Shown piece after piece: positions 18,026 to 27,988 of a stretch of 64,000 nt of DNA; position 1 is the stretch's first letter, and each line of letters begins with the position of its first letter. The notes under the pieces are model-generated. The model was not told the DNA's origin and did no database searches. It was given only the letters and a program-made list of their open reading frames with translations. The translations under genes were made by a program, and so were the position numbers. The stretch is from Amycolatopsis sp. (GTDB taxonomy: Bacteria > Actinomycetota > Actinomycetes > Mycobacteriales > Pseudonocardiaceae): assembly GCF_025464955.1 (NCBI RefSeq), contig NZ_JAODNM010000015.1, positions 1 to 64,000 on the forward strand, read 5' to 3'.

Positions 18026-20892
18026 ACGCGCCTTTCCGACTGGCCCAGGGCGGCCGTCTTGATCGGGATACTCCGCTGCGATTCACCTTCGACGGGCGTG
18101 AGCTGACCGGGTTCGCCGGTGACACGCTCGCGTCCGCGTTGCTGGCCAACGGCGTGCACCAAGTCGCTACCAGCATCAAGTTCGGCCGTCCGCGCGGCAT
18201 CATGGCGGCGGGCGTCGAGGACGCGAACGCGCTGGTCCAGATCGAGGAACCGTTCCCAGAGCCGATGATGAGCGCGACGACCGTCGAACTTTACGACGAC
18301 TTGGTCGCGCGTGGCCTGCCCGGGCAGGGGCGGCTCGCCGACCGGCCGGACACCGCGCGTTACGACGCGAAGCACGTCCACTGCGACGTGCTGGTCGTCG
18401 GCGCGGGACCGGCGGGGCTCACCGCCGCGCTCGCCGCCGCCCGGAGCGGTGCCCGCGTCGTCCTCGTCGACGACCAGCCAGAGGCTGGCGGTTCGCTGCT
18501 GGGGTCGAACGAGTACCTGGACCTCGGGCCTTCGCTCGACCTGGCCCGCGACGTCGTCCGTGAGCTGCGGGAACTGCCGGACGTGCTCGTGCTCCACCGC
18601 ACCACCGCGTTTGGTGCCTACGACGACGGGTTCGTGCTCGCACTGGAACGCCGCACCGACCATCTCGGCGCGATGGCCCAGGAAGGGCTTGCGCGGCAAC
18701 GAGTCTGGCGGATCCGGGCGAAGCAGACCGTCGTCGCTACCGGTGCGCACGAACGTCCGGTGGTGTTCGCCGACAACGACCGGCCGGGCATCATGCTTGC
18801 CGGCAGCGCGCGGACTTACCTGCACCGCTACGGCGTGCTGCCCGGTCGCCGGGCGGTTGTGTTCACCACCAACGACAGCGCGTACGTCGCCGCGATCGAC
18901 CTGGCCGACGCTGGGGTCGACGTCGCCGCGATCATCGACGCCCGGCCGCGGGTGCCTCACGATCGCGCGGCCGAGTGTGCCGCGCGCGGCATCGAGATCC
19001 GGCCCGGGCACGTGGTCAGCGGGACCGACGGCGAGGCGCGGGTGTCCGCCGTCCACGTCGCCCCGGTCGGGGAGTCCACAACGGACACGATCGAGTGCGA
19101 CGTGCTGCTGGTGTCGGGTGGCTGGAACCCGGTGGTGCACCTGTTCAGCCAAGCCCGCGGCAAACTGCGGTACTCCTCGGAGCTCGGAGCGTTCGTTCCG
19201 GCGGAGGCGCTGCCGACGTTGCGGGTCGCCGGTTCCGCCGCTGGCGAGCTTGATTTTTCCGACTGCGTGCGGCAAGGACGCGACGCAGGCCATGCTGCGG
19301 CAGCAGCGGTCGGGTTCACCCCGACGTCCGGATGTGTGCTGCCGCTGTCCGACGCCCGTCCGCAGGAGGTCCCGGCAGCCACTTTGTGGACGGTGCCGAC
19401 GGCGGCTCCTACAGGGTCCCCAGAATTGTCTACTGAGGACACCCGGTTCGTCGATCTGCAGCGGGACGCGACCGTGTCCGACATCCTGCGAGCCACGGGT
19501 TCGGGCCTGCGGTCGCTGGAGCATGTCAAGCGGTACACCACGATCGGGACCGCGCACGACCAGGGTAAGACGTCCGGCATGATCGCGGCCGGGATCGTGG
19601 CCGACGCGCTCGGTGTGGACATCGGCGAGCAGAAGCCGACGACGTTCCGACCGCCTTACACGTCGGTGTCGTTCGCGGCGCTCGCCGGGCGTGACCGCGG
19701 TGACCTCCACGATCCGGTCCGCGTGACCGCGATCCATCCCTGGCACGTCGAGCACGGAGCGAAGTTCGAGGATGTCGGCCAGTGGAAGCGCCCGTTGTTC
19801 TATCCGCAGGCAGGTGAGGACATGCACTCCGCGGTGCTACGCGAATGCCGAGCCGCACGCGAGGGTGTCGGCCTGATGGACGGTTCGACGCTCGGCAAGA
19901 TCGACGTCCAGGGCCCGGATTCCGGGGAATTCCTCGACATGCTTTACACGAACATGATGAGCAACCTCAAGGTCGGCCGGATCCGGTACGGCGTCATGTG
20001 CGGGGTCGACGGCATGGTCATCGACGACGGCACGGTCATCCGCGTCGCCGAGGACCGGTTCCTGCTGACCACGACCACCGGCAACGCGGCGAAGATCCTC
20101 GAGTGGATGGAGGAGTGGCTGCAGACGGAATGGCCGCACCTCAAGGTTTTCGCCACGTCCGTCACCGAACACTGGGTCACTGTCCCGCTTGTCGGCCCGC
20201 GTTCGCGCGACGTGCTCGGCGCGCTGGCGCCCGGGCTGGACGTGAGCAACGAGGCGTTCGGCTTCATGACCTGGTTCGACGCCGAAGTCGCGGGCATTCC
20301 CGCGCGGGTTTGCCGGATCAGCTTTTCCGGTGAGCTGGCGTACGAGATCAACGTCAACGCGTGTTATGGGATCGCGCTCTGGGAAGCGCTGATCGCGGCC
20401 GGCGAGCCTTACGGCATCACTCCGTACGGCACCGAAACCATGCACGTGCTGCGTGCCGAGAAGGGGTACCCGATCATCGGTCAGGAAACCGATGCGACGG
20501 TCACCCCGCAGGACCTCGGGATGTCGTGGGCGGTGTCGAAGAAGAAGGCCGACTTCCTCGGCAAGCGGTCGTTCGCCAGGGCCGAGAACAACCGGCCGGA
20601 CCGCAAGCAGCTGGTCGGGCTGCTGCCGGTGGATCCCTCGGTGCTGCTGCCGGAAGGGTCGCAGCTCATCGAGTCCGATCAGGTGCCGGAGCCGCCGGTG
20701 CGGATGCTCGGGCACGTGACGTCGAGCTACACCAGCGCCGCGCTGGAACGCACCTTCGCGCTGGCGCTCGTCCGTTCTGGGCACGAGCGGATCGGCGAGA
20801 CGCTGTACGCCCCGGTGGGGGACCAGCTCGTCGCCGTTACCGTGACCGAGTCCGTGCTGTTCGACAAGGAGGGAACCCGCCGTGACGGTTGA
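18022..20892 (+). CDS. soxA: sarcosine oxidase alpha subunit
   Basis: A 956-residue subunit. Domain order: an N-terminal 2Fe-2S-like fold (about 10-100, RFTFDGRELTGFAGDTLASA), a NAD-binding pyridine nucleotide-disulfide oxidoreductase domain (VVGAGPAGLTAALAA near 117), and a C-terminal GcvT-like tetrahydrofolate-binding domain (about 590-940, with GVMCGVDGMVIDDG). It transfers the oxidised methyl to THF, giving 5,10-methylene-THF. GTG start at 18022, coupled to soxD; its end overlaps soxG by 11 bases. Confidence 0.94.
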   Translation: MNAPFRLAQGGRLDRDTPLRFTFDGRELTGFAGDTLASALLANGVHQVATSIKFGRPRGIMAAGVEDANALVQIEEPFPEPMMSATTVELYDDLVARGLPGQGRLADRPDTARYDAKHVHCDVLVVGAGPAGLTAALAAARSGARVVLVDDQPEAGGSLLGSNEYLDLGPSLDLARDVVRELRELPDVLVLHRTTAFGAYDDGFVLALERRTDHLGAMAQEGLARQRVWRIRAKQTVVATGAHERPVVFADNDRPGIMLAGSARTYLHRYGVLPGRRAVVFTTNDSAYVAAIDLADAGVDVAAIIDARPRVPHDRAAECAARGIEIRPGHVVSGTDGEARVSAVHVAPVGESTTDTIECDVLLVSGGWNPVVHLFSQARGKLRYSSELGAFVPAEALPTLRVAGSAAGELDFSDCVRQGRDAGHAAAAAVGFTPTSGCVLPLSDARPQEVPAATLWTVPTAAPTGSPELSTEDTRFVDLQRDATVSDILRATGSGLRSLEHVKRYTTIGTAHDQGKTSGMIAAGIVADALGVDIGEQKPTTFRPPYTSVSFAALAGRDRGDLHDPVRVTAIHPWHVEHGAKFEDVGQWKRPLFYPQAGEDMHSAVLRECRAAREGVGLMDGSTLGKIDVQGPDSGEFLDMLYTNMMSNLKVGRIRYGVMCGVDGMVIDDGTVIRVAEDRFLLTTTTGNAAKILEWMEEWLQTEWPHLKVFATSVTEHWVTVPLVGPRSRDVLGALAPGLDVSNEAFGFMTWFDAEVAGIPARVCRISFSGELAYEINVNACYGIALWEALIAAGEPYGITPYGTETMHVLRAEKGYPIIGQETDATVTPQDLGMSWAVSKKKADFLGKRSFARAENNRPDRKQLVGLLPVDPSVLLPEGSQLIESDQVPEPPVRMLGHVTSSYTSAALERTFALALVRSGHERIGETLYAPVGDQLVAVTVTESVLFDKEGTRRDG

Positions 20893-21469
20893 GGCGATCC
20901 GACGCAGTCCTTTGGGTGACAACGACTTCACGGCGTTGGCACCGGCTTTGCTGGTAGTCGAACGGCCGTTCCTGACGCACCTCACTGTGCGTGGCGCCGA
21001 CGCTGGGCTCGGCGCGGCACTGGGTGTCGAGCTGCCGTCCGCGGCGTGCACGTTCACCAGCGGCGCGAGTCCGTTCGGGCCGGTCCAGGTGGCGTGGATG
21101 GGGCCCGACGAGCTGCTCGTGCTGGCACCTGCCGACGTCCAGGTCGAGCTGGAAGCGTTGGTGCGTCAGTATGCGGGCGCTGTCGTCGATGTGTCGGCGC
21201 AGCGGACGACGGTCGAGCTGTCCGGTCCGCACGTGCGGGACGTGCTCGCGCACGGCTGCTCGATCGACCTGCACCCGACGTCGGCCCGGACCGGTACCTG
21301 CGTACAGACGCTGCTCGCCCGCACCGGGATCGTCCTGCTCGTCCGCGACGCCGGGCGGGGCGAGTTCACCGTGCTCGTCCGGTCTTCCTTCGCCGCCTAC
21401 TTCGCCGCCTGGCTCACCGACGCAGCCCTCGAATACCAACTACCGCAACTCGCCGTCGAGTTGCGGTAG
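20882..21469 (+). CDS. soxG: sarcosine oxidase gamma subunit with repeat-derived end
   Basis: A 195-residue GcvT-related gamma subunit that completes the tetramer (motifs VDVSAQRTTVELSGPHVRDV and DEYLLL-like DELLVLAPA). GTG at 20882 lies inside the soxA end. The last residues, QLPQLAVELR, and the TAG stop are encoded by a palindrome of a repeat family found elsewhere only between genes. The native C-terminus may therefore have been replaced or shifted by the repeat. Confidence 0.9.
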   Translation: MTVEAIRRSPLGDNDFTALAPALLVVERPFLTHLTVRGADAGLGAALGVELPSAACTFTSGASPFGPVQVAWMGPDELLVLAPADVQVELEALVRQYAGAVVDVSAQRTTVELSGPHVRDVLAHGCSIDLHPTSARTGTCVQTLLARTGIVLLVRDAGRGEFTVLVRSSFAAYFAAWLTDAALEYQLPQLAVELR

Positions 21470-21507
21470 TTAGCGTCCGCAAGTACCGCAACTCGACGGC
21501 GAGTTGC
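21440..21507. repeat. two palindromic CAACTCG repeats between soxG and tauD
   Basis: CTACCGCAACTCG (21440-21452), CCGT, CGAGTTGCGGTAG (21457-21469) is a perfect 13-bp dyad covering the soxG stop. A second copy in opposite sense lies at 21486-21507. They sit between convergent operons and could act as a two-way terminator. Confidence 0.8.
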
Positions 21508-21518
21508 TGTGGGTGGGG

Positions 21519-22421
21519 TTAGGCGACGGGGGTGTAGTGCGAGGCGTCGCCTTGGAGGGAAGTGCTGGGCGTGCCGTCGATGCCGGCCGGGATGTCACCG
21601 GCGACGGTGACGCGGTTGAGGCGGCGGGGGAGGTCGTCGTAGTTGTCGATCGCGTAGTGCTGGGTGATCCGGTTGTCGAACAGGACCAGCTGACGGGGCT
21701 CCCAGCCGACGCGCACGATGTTCTCCGGACGTTCCACATAGGACGCGAACAGCCGCAGAAGGTCCCGTGACTCGGTTGTCGAGAGGCCTGCGATCCGCTG
21801 CGCGAACCCGCCAAGGAACAGCCCGCGCTCGCCGGTGGCCGGGTGTACGCGGACGACCGGGTGCTCGGTACGGAACTTCTGCGACACGAACTGCGCGCGC
21901 CGTGCCTTCTCCTTGTCGTTCAGCGACTCCGGCGGCTGGACGTAGTCGTAGTCGTTGGTGTGCACCGCGCGCAGGGTGTCCGCGAACGCGCGCAGCGGCT
22001 CGGGCAGGGCGCGGTACGCCGCGGCCGTGTTGGCGATCAACGTCTCGCCGCCGTAGGGCGGGACGACGAGGCTGCGCAGCGTGCTGGCCTTTGGCGGGTT
22101 GAGCACAAACGTGACGTCGGTGTGCCAGTGGTTGGCGCGGCCCTGCTCGCTGTCGACGGGCAGCACGGTCGGCGCGCCTTCGACGGCGGGGACGGTCGGA
22201 TGCGCCCTGGTCAACGCGCCGAAGTGGCTCGCGAACCGCTGCTGGCCGGCGTCGTCGAGATCGACGCCGCGGAACACCAGCGCCTTGTGCTCGTGCAACG
22301 CGTCGGTCAGGAACGAGACCGTCGCCTCGTCCAGTTCGCCACTCACGTCGAGTCCGACGATCTCGGCGCCTATCCTCGCGCTGATCTTGCGGAGGTCGAC
22401 CTGGGTGCTGATCGCGGTCAT
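21519..22421 (-). CDS. TauD/TfdA-family 2-oxoglutarate dioxygenase
   Basis: A 300-residue Fe(II)/2-oxoglutarate dioxygenase related to taurine dioxygenase and alkylsulfatase AtsK. Iron ligands appear as H100-T-D102 (HWHTDVTF) and H255 (ITQHYAID), with the 2-oxoglutarate arginine in DLPRRLNRV. It is the last gene of a sulfonate-type operon and overlaps the flavin monooxygenase by four bases (ATGA). It probably releases sulfite or sulfate from an organosulfur compound; the substrate is unknown. Confidence 0.85.
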   Translation of the reverse strand: MTAISTQVDLRKISARIGAEIVGLDVSGELDEATVSFLTDALHEHKALVFRGVDLDDAGQQRFASHFGALTRAHPTVPAVEGAPTVLPVDSEQGRANHWHTDVTFVLNPPKASTLRSLVVPPYGGETLIANTAAAYRALPEPLRAFADTLRAVHTNDYDYVQPPESLNDKEKARRAQFVSQKFRTEHPVVRVHPATGERGLFLGGFAQRIAGLSTTESRDLLRLFASYVERPENIVRVGWEPRQLVLFDNRITQHYAIDNYDDLPRRLNRVTVAGDIPAGIDGTPSTSLQGDASHYTPVA

Positions 22422-23746
22422 GCTGCTGGCTCCTTCACTCGGTTGCGGTTGGCGGGGCGCGCGAGGCCGTAGTGCCCGCGCAGGGTCGTGCTGGTGTACT
22501 CGCGGCGGAACAGGCCGCGGCGCTGCAGCTCGGGGACGACGAGATCGACGAAGTCGGTGAGCCCGGCCGGCAGCGTCGGCGGCATGATGTTGAACCCGTC
22601 CGCCGCGCCCTCGGTGAACCAGTGCTCGAGCTGGTCGGCGACCTGGACCGCGGTGCCGGCGAACACACGATGCCCGCGCCCGCCCGCCAGCCGTTCGATG
22701 AGCTGCCGGATGGTCAGGTTCTCGCGTTTGGCGAGCCCGGTCACCAGGTCGAACCGGCTCTGCGCGCCCTCGGTGTACGTGCCGACGTCCGGTAGCGGAC
22801 CGTCGAGCGGATACGTCGAGAGATCGTGGTCAAGCAGGGTGGAGAGCTGCCGGACGCCGTATTCCGGGGTGATCAACGCGTTGAGCTCGGCTTCGCGGTC
22901 GCGCGCTTCGGCCTCGGTCCGGCCGAGGATCGGGCTGATGCCCGGTAGGATCTTGATCTCGTCCGGTGACCGGCTGTACTTCGCGAGCCGCCCCTTGACG
23001 TCGTCGTAGAAGGTTTTGCCCTCCTTGAAAGTCTGCTGAGCGGTGAAGACCGCCTCGGCGTACCGAGCGGCGTACTCCTTGCCCGTTTCGGATGACCCCG
23101 CCTGCACGAGCAGCGGATACCCCTGGACGGGCCGGGGGATGTTCAGCGGCCCGCGGACCTGGAAATGGCGGCCCACATGGTCGATCGGGTGGATCAGCTC
23201 GGTGTCCGCGTACACCCCGCCGGCCTTGTCGATCACCGGGGCGTCGTCTTCCCAGCTGTCCCACAGGCCTTTGGCGACCTCGATGAACTCCGTCGCGCGC
23301 TCGTAACGGCGTTCGTGGTCGGGCCGCTTGTCGAGGTTGAAGTTCCGGGCTTCCTCCTGACCGGCGGACGTCACGATGTTCCAGCCCGCGCGACCGCCGC
23401 TGAGGTGGTCGAGCGAGGCGAACTTCCGCGCCAGGTGGTACGGCTCGTTGTACGTCGTCGACGCGGTCGCGATCAGTCCGATGTGCTCGGTCGCGCCGGC
23501 CAGCGCGGACAGCAGTGTCAGCGGCTCGAACAGGTTGTGCGAGTTGTAGCGGACGTTCTTCTGCAGCGCGACTCCGTCGGCGAGGAACAGTGAATCGAGC
23601 TTGCCGCGTTCCGCCGTCCGCGCGAGATCGACGTAGTGCTGCAGCGTGCCCGCGCGCCGGGGATCGGTCCCGGGGTGGCGCCAGGCAGCCTCGTGGTGTC
23701 CGTTCTGCATCAGGAACGCGTTGAGGTGCAACTGTTTCCTACTCAA
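22418..23746 (-). CDS. NtaA/SnaA/DszA-type flavin-dependent monooxygenase
   Basis: A 442-residue luciferase-like FMNH2-dependent monooxygenase of the NtaA/SnaA/DszA group. It starts at TTG (23746) with the family signature LHLNAFLMQNGHHEAAWR and continues with SGGRAGWNIVTS and PLLVQAGSSETG. TTG is preferred because AAGGAG lies properly ahead and it overlaps the permease stop (TTGA). The frame stays open far into the permease gene, which is not coding. It probably oxidises the imported organosulfur compound or a related nitrogen compound. Confidence 0.85.
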   Translation of the reverse strand: MSRKQLHLNAFLMQNGHHEAAWRHPGTDPRRAGTLQHYVDLARTAERGKLDSLFLADGVALQKNVRYNSHNLFEPLTLLSALAGATEHIGLIATASTTYNEPYHLARKFASLDHLSGGRAGWNIVTSAGQEEARNFNLDKRPDHERRYERATEFIEVAKGLWDSWEDDAPVIDKAGGVYADTELIHPIDHVGRHFQVRGPLNIPRPVQGYPLLVQAGSSETGKEYAARYAEAVFTAQQTFKEGKTFYDDVKGRLAKYSRSPDEIKILPGISPILGRTEAEARDREAELNALITPEYGVRQLSTLLDHDLSTYPLDGPLPDVGTYTEGAQSRFDLVTGLAKRENLTIRQLIERLAGGRGHRVFAGTAVQVADQLEHWFTEGAADGFNIMPPTLPAGLTDFVDLVVPELQRRGLFRREYTSTTLRGHYGLARPANRNRVKEPAA

Positions 23747-24594
23747 GACCTCTCCTTGGGACGCCAGGTCGAGAAACGCCGTTCGATGGCGACGAAGACC
23801 TGGTTGACGACCAGTCCGAGCACCGAGACCGCGATGATCCCGGCGTACATCTGGGGGATTTGGAAATTGACCTGGGCGTTGTTGATGAGGTACCCGAGCC
23901 CGGCTTTCGCGCCGACCATCTCCGCGGCGATGAGTACGAGGATCGAGTACGACGCAGCCATCCGGAGCCCGGTGAAGATCGTCGGGACCGCCGACGGCAG
24001 GATCACCTTCCGGAACAGCCGTCCGCTCGACAGCCCCAGTGAGCGGGCCGACTTGATCAGCAGCGGATCGACCGTGTTCACCCCGGCGATCGTGTTGAGC
24101 AGCACCGGCCAGATGCAGGCGTAGACGACCAGGGTGATCTTGGACAGTTCGCCGATGCCGAGGATGAGCGTGAACACCGGCAGCAACGCGAGCGCGGCGG
24201 TGTTGCGGACCAGTTCCAGCAGCGGGTTGAGGAACGCGGCGAGCGGGCGGTACCACCCGATGAGCAGGCCCAGCGGGACGGCGATGACCACCGCGATCGC
24301 GAACCCGGCCGCGGACCGGGTGATACTCGCTTCGAGATGAGCCGCGAGCTGGCCGTCCAACGTCAGGGCCCACAGCGCCTGGACGTCCTCGTGGAACGGG
24401 GGCAGGAAGACCCGTGTGCTTTCGTCGAGGGCATAGCGGGGAACGATTTCCCAGAGCGCGAGGAAGACGACGATGGCCGCCGAGCCGCGAGCGCCTCGGC
24501 CCAGCGAGCGCCAGACTTTCCTGACGCGCCCTGGTTTCGGTGCCTCCGTCGGTACCGCGTGGACAGCGGGAGCTTCCAGCGTGGTGGTCATCAA
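23743..24594 (-). CDS. SsuC-type ABC transporter permease
   Basis: A 283-residue permease with about six membrane helices and the binding-protein-dependent transport motif around [17 protein letters not shown]. The N-terminal [20 protein letters not shown] is cytoplasmic. It overlaps the ATPase gene start and stop by four bases. Family members import sulfonates, taurine or nitrate; the neighbours favour an organosulfur compound. Confidence 0.88.
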   Translation of the reverse strand: MMTTTLEAPAVHAVPTEAPKPGRVRKVWRSLGRGARGSAAIVVFLALWEIVPRYALDESTRVFLPPFHEDVQALWALTLDGQLAAHLEASITRSAAGFAIAVVIAVPLGLLIGWYRPLAAFLNPLLELVRNTAALALLPVFTLILGIGELSKITLVVYACIWPVLLNTIAGVNTVDPLLIKSARSLGLSSGRLFRKVILPSAVPTIFTGLRMAASYSILVLIAAEMVGAKAGLGYLINNAQVNFQIPQMYAGIIAVSVLGLVVNQVFVAIERRFSTWRPKERS

Positions 24595-25376
24595 GCCGCC
24601 TTCCGTTCGGTGTCGGCGGCCTTGCGGACCTCGTCGTGCATCAGGTCCCAGAGCTGGTGGCGGTGCCGGACGAACGCGGGATCGGACCGCAGGTCGGCGT
24701 CACCGACCCGGTTCCCGAGGTCGATGTCCACGACGTCTTTGAGCCTGCCTGGCCGCGAGGTCAGGATGGCGACCCGCTGTCCGAGGTACACAGCCTCGTC
24801 GATGCCGTGCGTAATGAAGACAATGGTCTTCTTGGTGCGCTGCCAGATTCGCAGCAGCTCGTCCTGCAATTGTTCCCGTGTCTGCGCGTCCAGCGCGGCG
24901 AACGGCTCGTCCATCAGGAGGACGTCCGGGTCATAGGCCAGGCTTCTGGCGATGGCGACCCGTTGTTTCATCCCGCCGGAAAGCTCGTGCGGGTAACGGT
25001 CTTCGAATCCGTCGAGCCCCACCAGATCGAGGAACTCACGAGCGCGATCCGCACGCTGCTTTTTGCGTAGTGAACCGCCTTCGAGACCGAACTCGACGTT
25101 GGCACGCGCGGTGCGCCACGGGAACAAGGCGTACTGCTGGAACACGATCCCGCGATCCAGCCCGGGACCGGTGATCGGCTTGCCGTCGATCAGCACCTGG
25201 CCGGACGTGGGCTTGCCGAGTCCGGCCAGCAGGTCGAGCAGGGTGGACTTGCCGGAGCCGCTCGGCCCGACCAGCGAGAGGAACGTGCCGTCGGCGATGT
25301 CGAGCGAGACATCGTCCAACGCGGTCAGGGCACCGAAGGTCTTGGTGACATGGCTGAGGCTGATTTTGGCGGTCAT
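24591..25376 (-). CDS. SsuB/TauB-type ABC transporter ATPase
   Basis: A 261-residue ABC ATPase. Walker [17 protein letters not shown] (about residues 37-52), Q-loop in [12 protein letters not shown], signature [15 protein letters not shown], Walker [13 protein letters not shown] and the switch histidine in [10 protein letters not shown] are all present. It energises the permease at 23743. Confidence 0.92.
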   Translation of the reverse strand: MTAKISLSHVTKTFGALTALDDVSLDIADGTFLSLVGPSGSGKSTLLDLLAGLGKPTSGQVLIDGKPITGPGLDRGIVFQQYALFPWRTARANVEFGLEGGSLRKKQRADRAREFLDLVGLDGFEDRYPHELSGGMKQRVAIARSLAYDPDVLLMDEPFAALDAQTREQLQDELLRIWQRTKKTIVFITHGIDEAVYLGQRVAILTSRPGRLKDVVDIDLGNRVGDADLRSDPAFVRHRHQLWDLMHDEVRKAADTERKAA

Positions 25377-25382
25377 CGCGGC

Positions 25383-26438
25383 TCACCCGGCCTTCGTGGC
25401 GGGAGTGGCCGGCGCGGCGGCGCCGTCGCGGTAGGGGTTGAACTCGTTGGTGTAGATCTTGGCGGAGTCGATCGTGTCGCTGGTGAGCACGCCGGTCTGC
25501 TTCAGCCAGCCCGCCCACAGAGTGTAGTCCCGGTCGCTGATCAACCCGCCCTTGGTGATGCCGACGCTCTTCCAGTACTTCAGCGTGTCGGTGTTCTCGT
25601 TGCGCTGCCGGTTCTGGATGATCTTGGTGAACCGGGCGATGACCTCCTCTCGCGGGGTGTCGCGCTCCCATTCGATCGCCTTGGCCACCGCGGTCACGAA
25701 CACCCGCGTGGTTTCCGGGTACTTCTTGATGAAGTCGGTGCGCAGTACGTACGGGCCGCCGTTGTACGGGCCGAACGCGCCGACGTCGTTGAACAGCGGA
25801 CGCAGCCCGCCGGCGGAAACCGCGTGGTCCTGCAGGACGCCGCTCAGCGAGCCGACGTCGATCTGGCCGTTGCGGATGGCCTGCTCGGTGTTGATCGGTG
25901 GGACGACGACGAGCTGGACCTGCTTGATCTCGTCGGCGGACAGGCCGTTCTCGGCGAGCCAGGTGTCGAGGACGGCTTCGTAGTTCGCGCCCGCGGTGTT
26001 GACGCCGACCTTCTTGCCGATCAGATCGCGGGCTGTCCGGATAGGACTGTCCGCCTTGACGTAGAACCCGAGGAACGTCTTGTCGTCGGAGCCGTAGTAG
26101 TTGATCACGGCTTTGACCGGCGCGCCCGCTTCGACGAGTTTGACCACCGCACCGGTGAAGGCCCCGCCGAAGTCGGTCTGGTTGGTCGCCACGGATTGGA
26201 TGTCCTGTGGCCCGCTGATGGTGTTGCCGACCCAGTCGAGCTTGATCGGGCCGAGGTAGCCGAGGTCCTCGGCCAGTTCGGGCAGGGACACGGCGTTCGC
26301 CGAGCCCTGGTAGCGCAGCTGGAGTAGTTCGGGTTGGCCGGGCGCACTGGCCGCGGTGGCAGGCGAGCCGCAACCGGACAACGCCAACCCGGCCAGGAGG
26401 GCGGCGGCCGCGGCGAGCAGGGGCAGGGGTCTTTTCAC
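25383..26438 (-). CDS. SsuA-type solute-binding lipoprotein
   Basis: A 351-residue binding protein. GTG at 26438 gives a signal peptide KRPLPLLAAAAALLAGLALS followed by a lipobox LSGC, so it is a membrane-anchored lipoprotein. It matches the nitrate/sulfonate/taurine periplasmic-binding fold (GNTISGPQDIQSVATNQTDF, GKKVGVNTAG). First gene of the operon SBP-ATPase-permease-monooxygenase-TauD. The frame extends upstream of GTG but the extra residues would precede the signal peptide. Confidence 0.88.
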   Translation of the reverse strand: MKRPLPLLAAAAALLAGLALSGCGSPATAASAPGQPELLQLRYQGSANAVSLPELAEDLGYLGPIKLDWVGNTISGPQDIQSVATNQTDFGGAFTGAVVKLVEAGAPVKAVINYYGSDDKTFLGFYVKADSPIRTARDLIGKKVGVNTAGANYEAVLDTWLAENGLSADEIKQVQLVVVPPINTEQAIRNGQIDVGSLSGVLQDHAVSAGGLRPLFNDVGAFGPYNGGPYVLRTDFIKKYPETTRVFVTAVAKAIEWERDTPREEVIARFTKIIQNRQRNENTDTLKYWKSVGITKGGLISDRDYTLWAGWLKQTGVLTSDTIDSAKIYTNEFNPYRDGAAAPATPATKAG

Positions 26439-26519
26439 GGTTCGACTCTTTCGCTTTTCCGGACATGAATGAACAGAACGGCTGACGATGGGGCTCTGGT
26501 TATTTACCGATTGGGACAA

Positions 26520-26548
26520 TTCTTATCGGCGCCGAGGTGGGTCGTCAA
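26520..26548 (-). promoter_or_regulatory. promoter of sulfonate-type operon
   Basis: On the minus strand TTGACG (26548-26543), 17 bp, TAAGAA (26525-26520). It lies about 80 bp before the lipoprotein start, in a locally AT-rich gap after the ROK gene. Confidence 0.55.
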
Positions 26549-26565
26549 TATTGCGCGATCCTGAA

Positions 26566-27783
26566 TTAACTCAGTGGCGAAAGGGGATCTTGGAAAAGGC
26601 GGTCGAGGAGCACGGCTCCGCCCGACGTGGCCAATTCGGACCCGGGAAAGCTGGTCGACACAACGGTTCGTGGCGCATCTTCGCAGATCCTGGACCTGAG
26701 TTGAACCTCGTCCCGAAGGGCGGGAAGACACGCCGGAACTTGGCTTACGCTTTGATCGACGACGACCAGGATTTCCGGATTCAGAACGTCGAGCAACAAT
26801 GCGGAGGCCTGTCCGATAAGTCGCACCCGATCGACTAAAAGCTGAATGGCGCGCGGATTTCCGGTTTTGGCCTCGGTCAGCAATTCGGGAAACGACCCGG
26901 TGGTGGTGATGCCCTGTTCCCCGGCCCGCCGGGCGACCGTCTGCTCGGAGACCATCGCCTGGAGGCAACCCGTCCGGCCGCAGGGGCAGGGCTCGTCGCC
27001 GCCTTCGATCGGCAGATGCGCGACGGCGCCGGCGGCCGAGCGGGGTCCGTGGTGCACGGTGTCGCCGGTCGCGAACGCGGCGTCGACGACGTTGCCGGTG
27101 AACAGCTGGACGACGCTGGCCCTCGCCCTGGCGTGGCCGAGCAGTCGTTCGGCATTGACGAGCGCGCGGGAATGGCTGTCCACCGCGACGGTCAACCCGG
27201 TGTGTCCGGCGAGCAGTTCACGTGCCGGCACGTCGTGCCAGCCCAGTAGTGGGTGCTCGACGACGACCCCGGACGCCCGGTCCACCCAGCCGCCGGTCGC
27301 CATGCCGAGCCCGAGCGGCTCCCGGTCCGGCGCGTGCCGGTCGAGCAGCTCCAGCAGGATTCCGGCCGCGCGGGAGAGAATCCTTTGTGGATCAAGGCTT
27401 TGGTGTGGCTCTTCGTGGCTGGCCAGGATGTGGCCGCGGACGTCGAGCAGTGCGACAGTGGCGTGGTGCACCGCGATGTGGAGGCTGCCGAGGACGTGGC
27501 GTCCGGTGTCCAGGTCCACCGGGACGTGTGGGCGACCCACCACTTTCGGCCCCGCGACCTCGGGGAGCTCGCGCAGGAATCCGAGCTTGGTCAGTTCGGC
27601 GCTGTGGCCGGTGACCAAGGCGGGGGAGAGCCCGGTTCGCCGGGCGATCGTGCTGCGCGCTATCGGCCCGTGGTCGAGCACCGCTCGCAACACGGCCGCC
27701 GCACTGGCGCCGCGTCGCGCGCCGCGGGTTTCGATCCTTTGTGGATCTTCGCGCGGCGCGGGACGGGAACCGGTGCGGTGCAT
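26566..27783 (-). CDS. ROK-family transcriptional regulator
   Basis: A 405-residue ROK protein. An N-terminal winged helix (about 28-85, IARSTIARRTGLSPALVTGH) is followed by an actin-like sugar-kinase fold. The zinc motif CPCGRTGCLQAMVSE is intact. The kinase-type catalytic region appears reduced, as in ROK repressors. It lies just upstream of, and on the same strand as, the sulfonate-type operon, and could regulate it, but ROK ligands are usually sugars. ATG at 27783 follows GGGAGGGAAAG. Confidence 0.85.
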   Translation of the reverse strand: MHRTGSRPAPREDPQRIETRGARRGASAAAVLRAVLDHGPIARSTIARRTGLSPALVTGHSAELTKLGFLRELPEVAGPKVVGRPHVPVDLDTGRHVLGSLHIAVHHATVALLDVRGHILASHEEPHQSLDPQRILSRAAGILLELLDRHAPDREPLGLGMATGGWVDRASGVVVEHPLLGWHDVPARELLAGHTGLTVAVDSHSRALVNAERLLGHARARASVVQLFTGNVVDAAFATGDTVHHGPRSAAGAVAHLPIEGGDEPCPCGRTGCLQAMVSEQTVARRAGEQGITTTGSFPELLTEAKTGNPRAIQLLVDRVRLIGQASALLLDVLNPEILVVVDQSVSQVPACLPALRDEVQLRSRICEDAPRTVVSTSFPGSELATSGGAVLLDRLFQDPLSPLS

Positions 27784-27988
27784 GTCTTTCCCTCCCGGGC
27801 GGCACCGGCTCGCTGAGCGCGGCGTGATCGGCGGGCCGGGATTCCGGCCCGCCCTACGCGGGGGAAGGACACAGGGCTGTCGCCTGCCGACGGAGGTCGA
27901 CGTGGCGACGCGACGTCAGATCCGCCGCCTGCGAAGTCGCTGCCACCGAAGTCATGGCACCGATCGTCGCAGAGCGGGCGGGCCTTTC

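Noticed and set aside
22418..24373. A 651-residue version of the flavin monooxygenase
   Set aside because: The extra N-terminus is out-of-frame permease sequence; the family N-terminus begins at TTG 23746 with a ribosome site.
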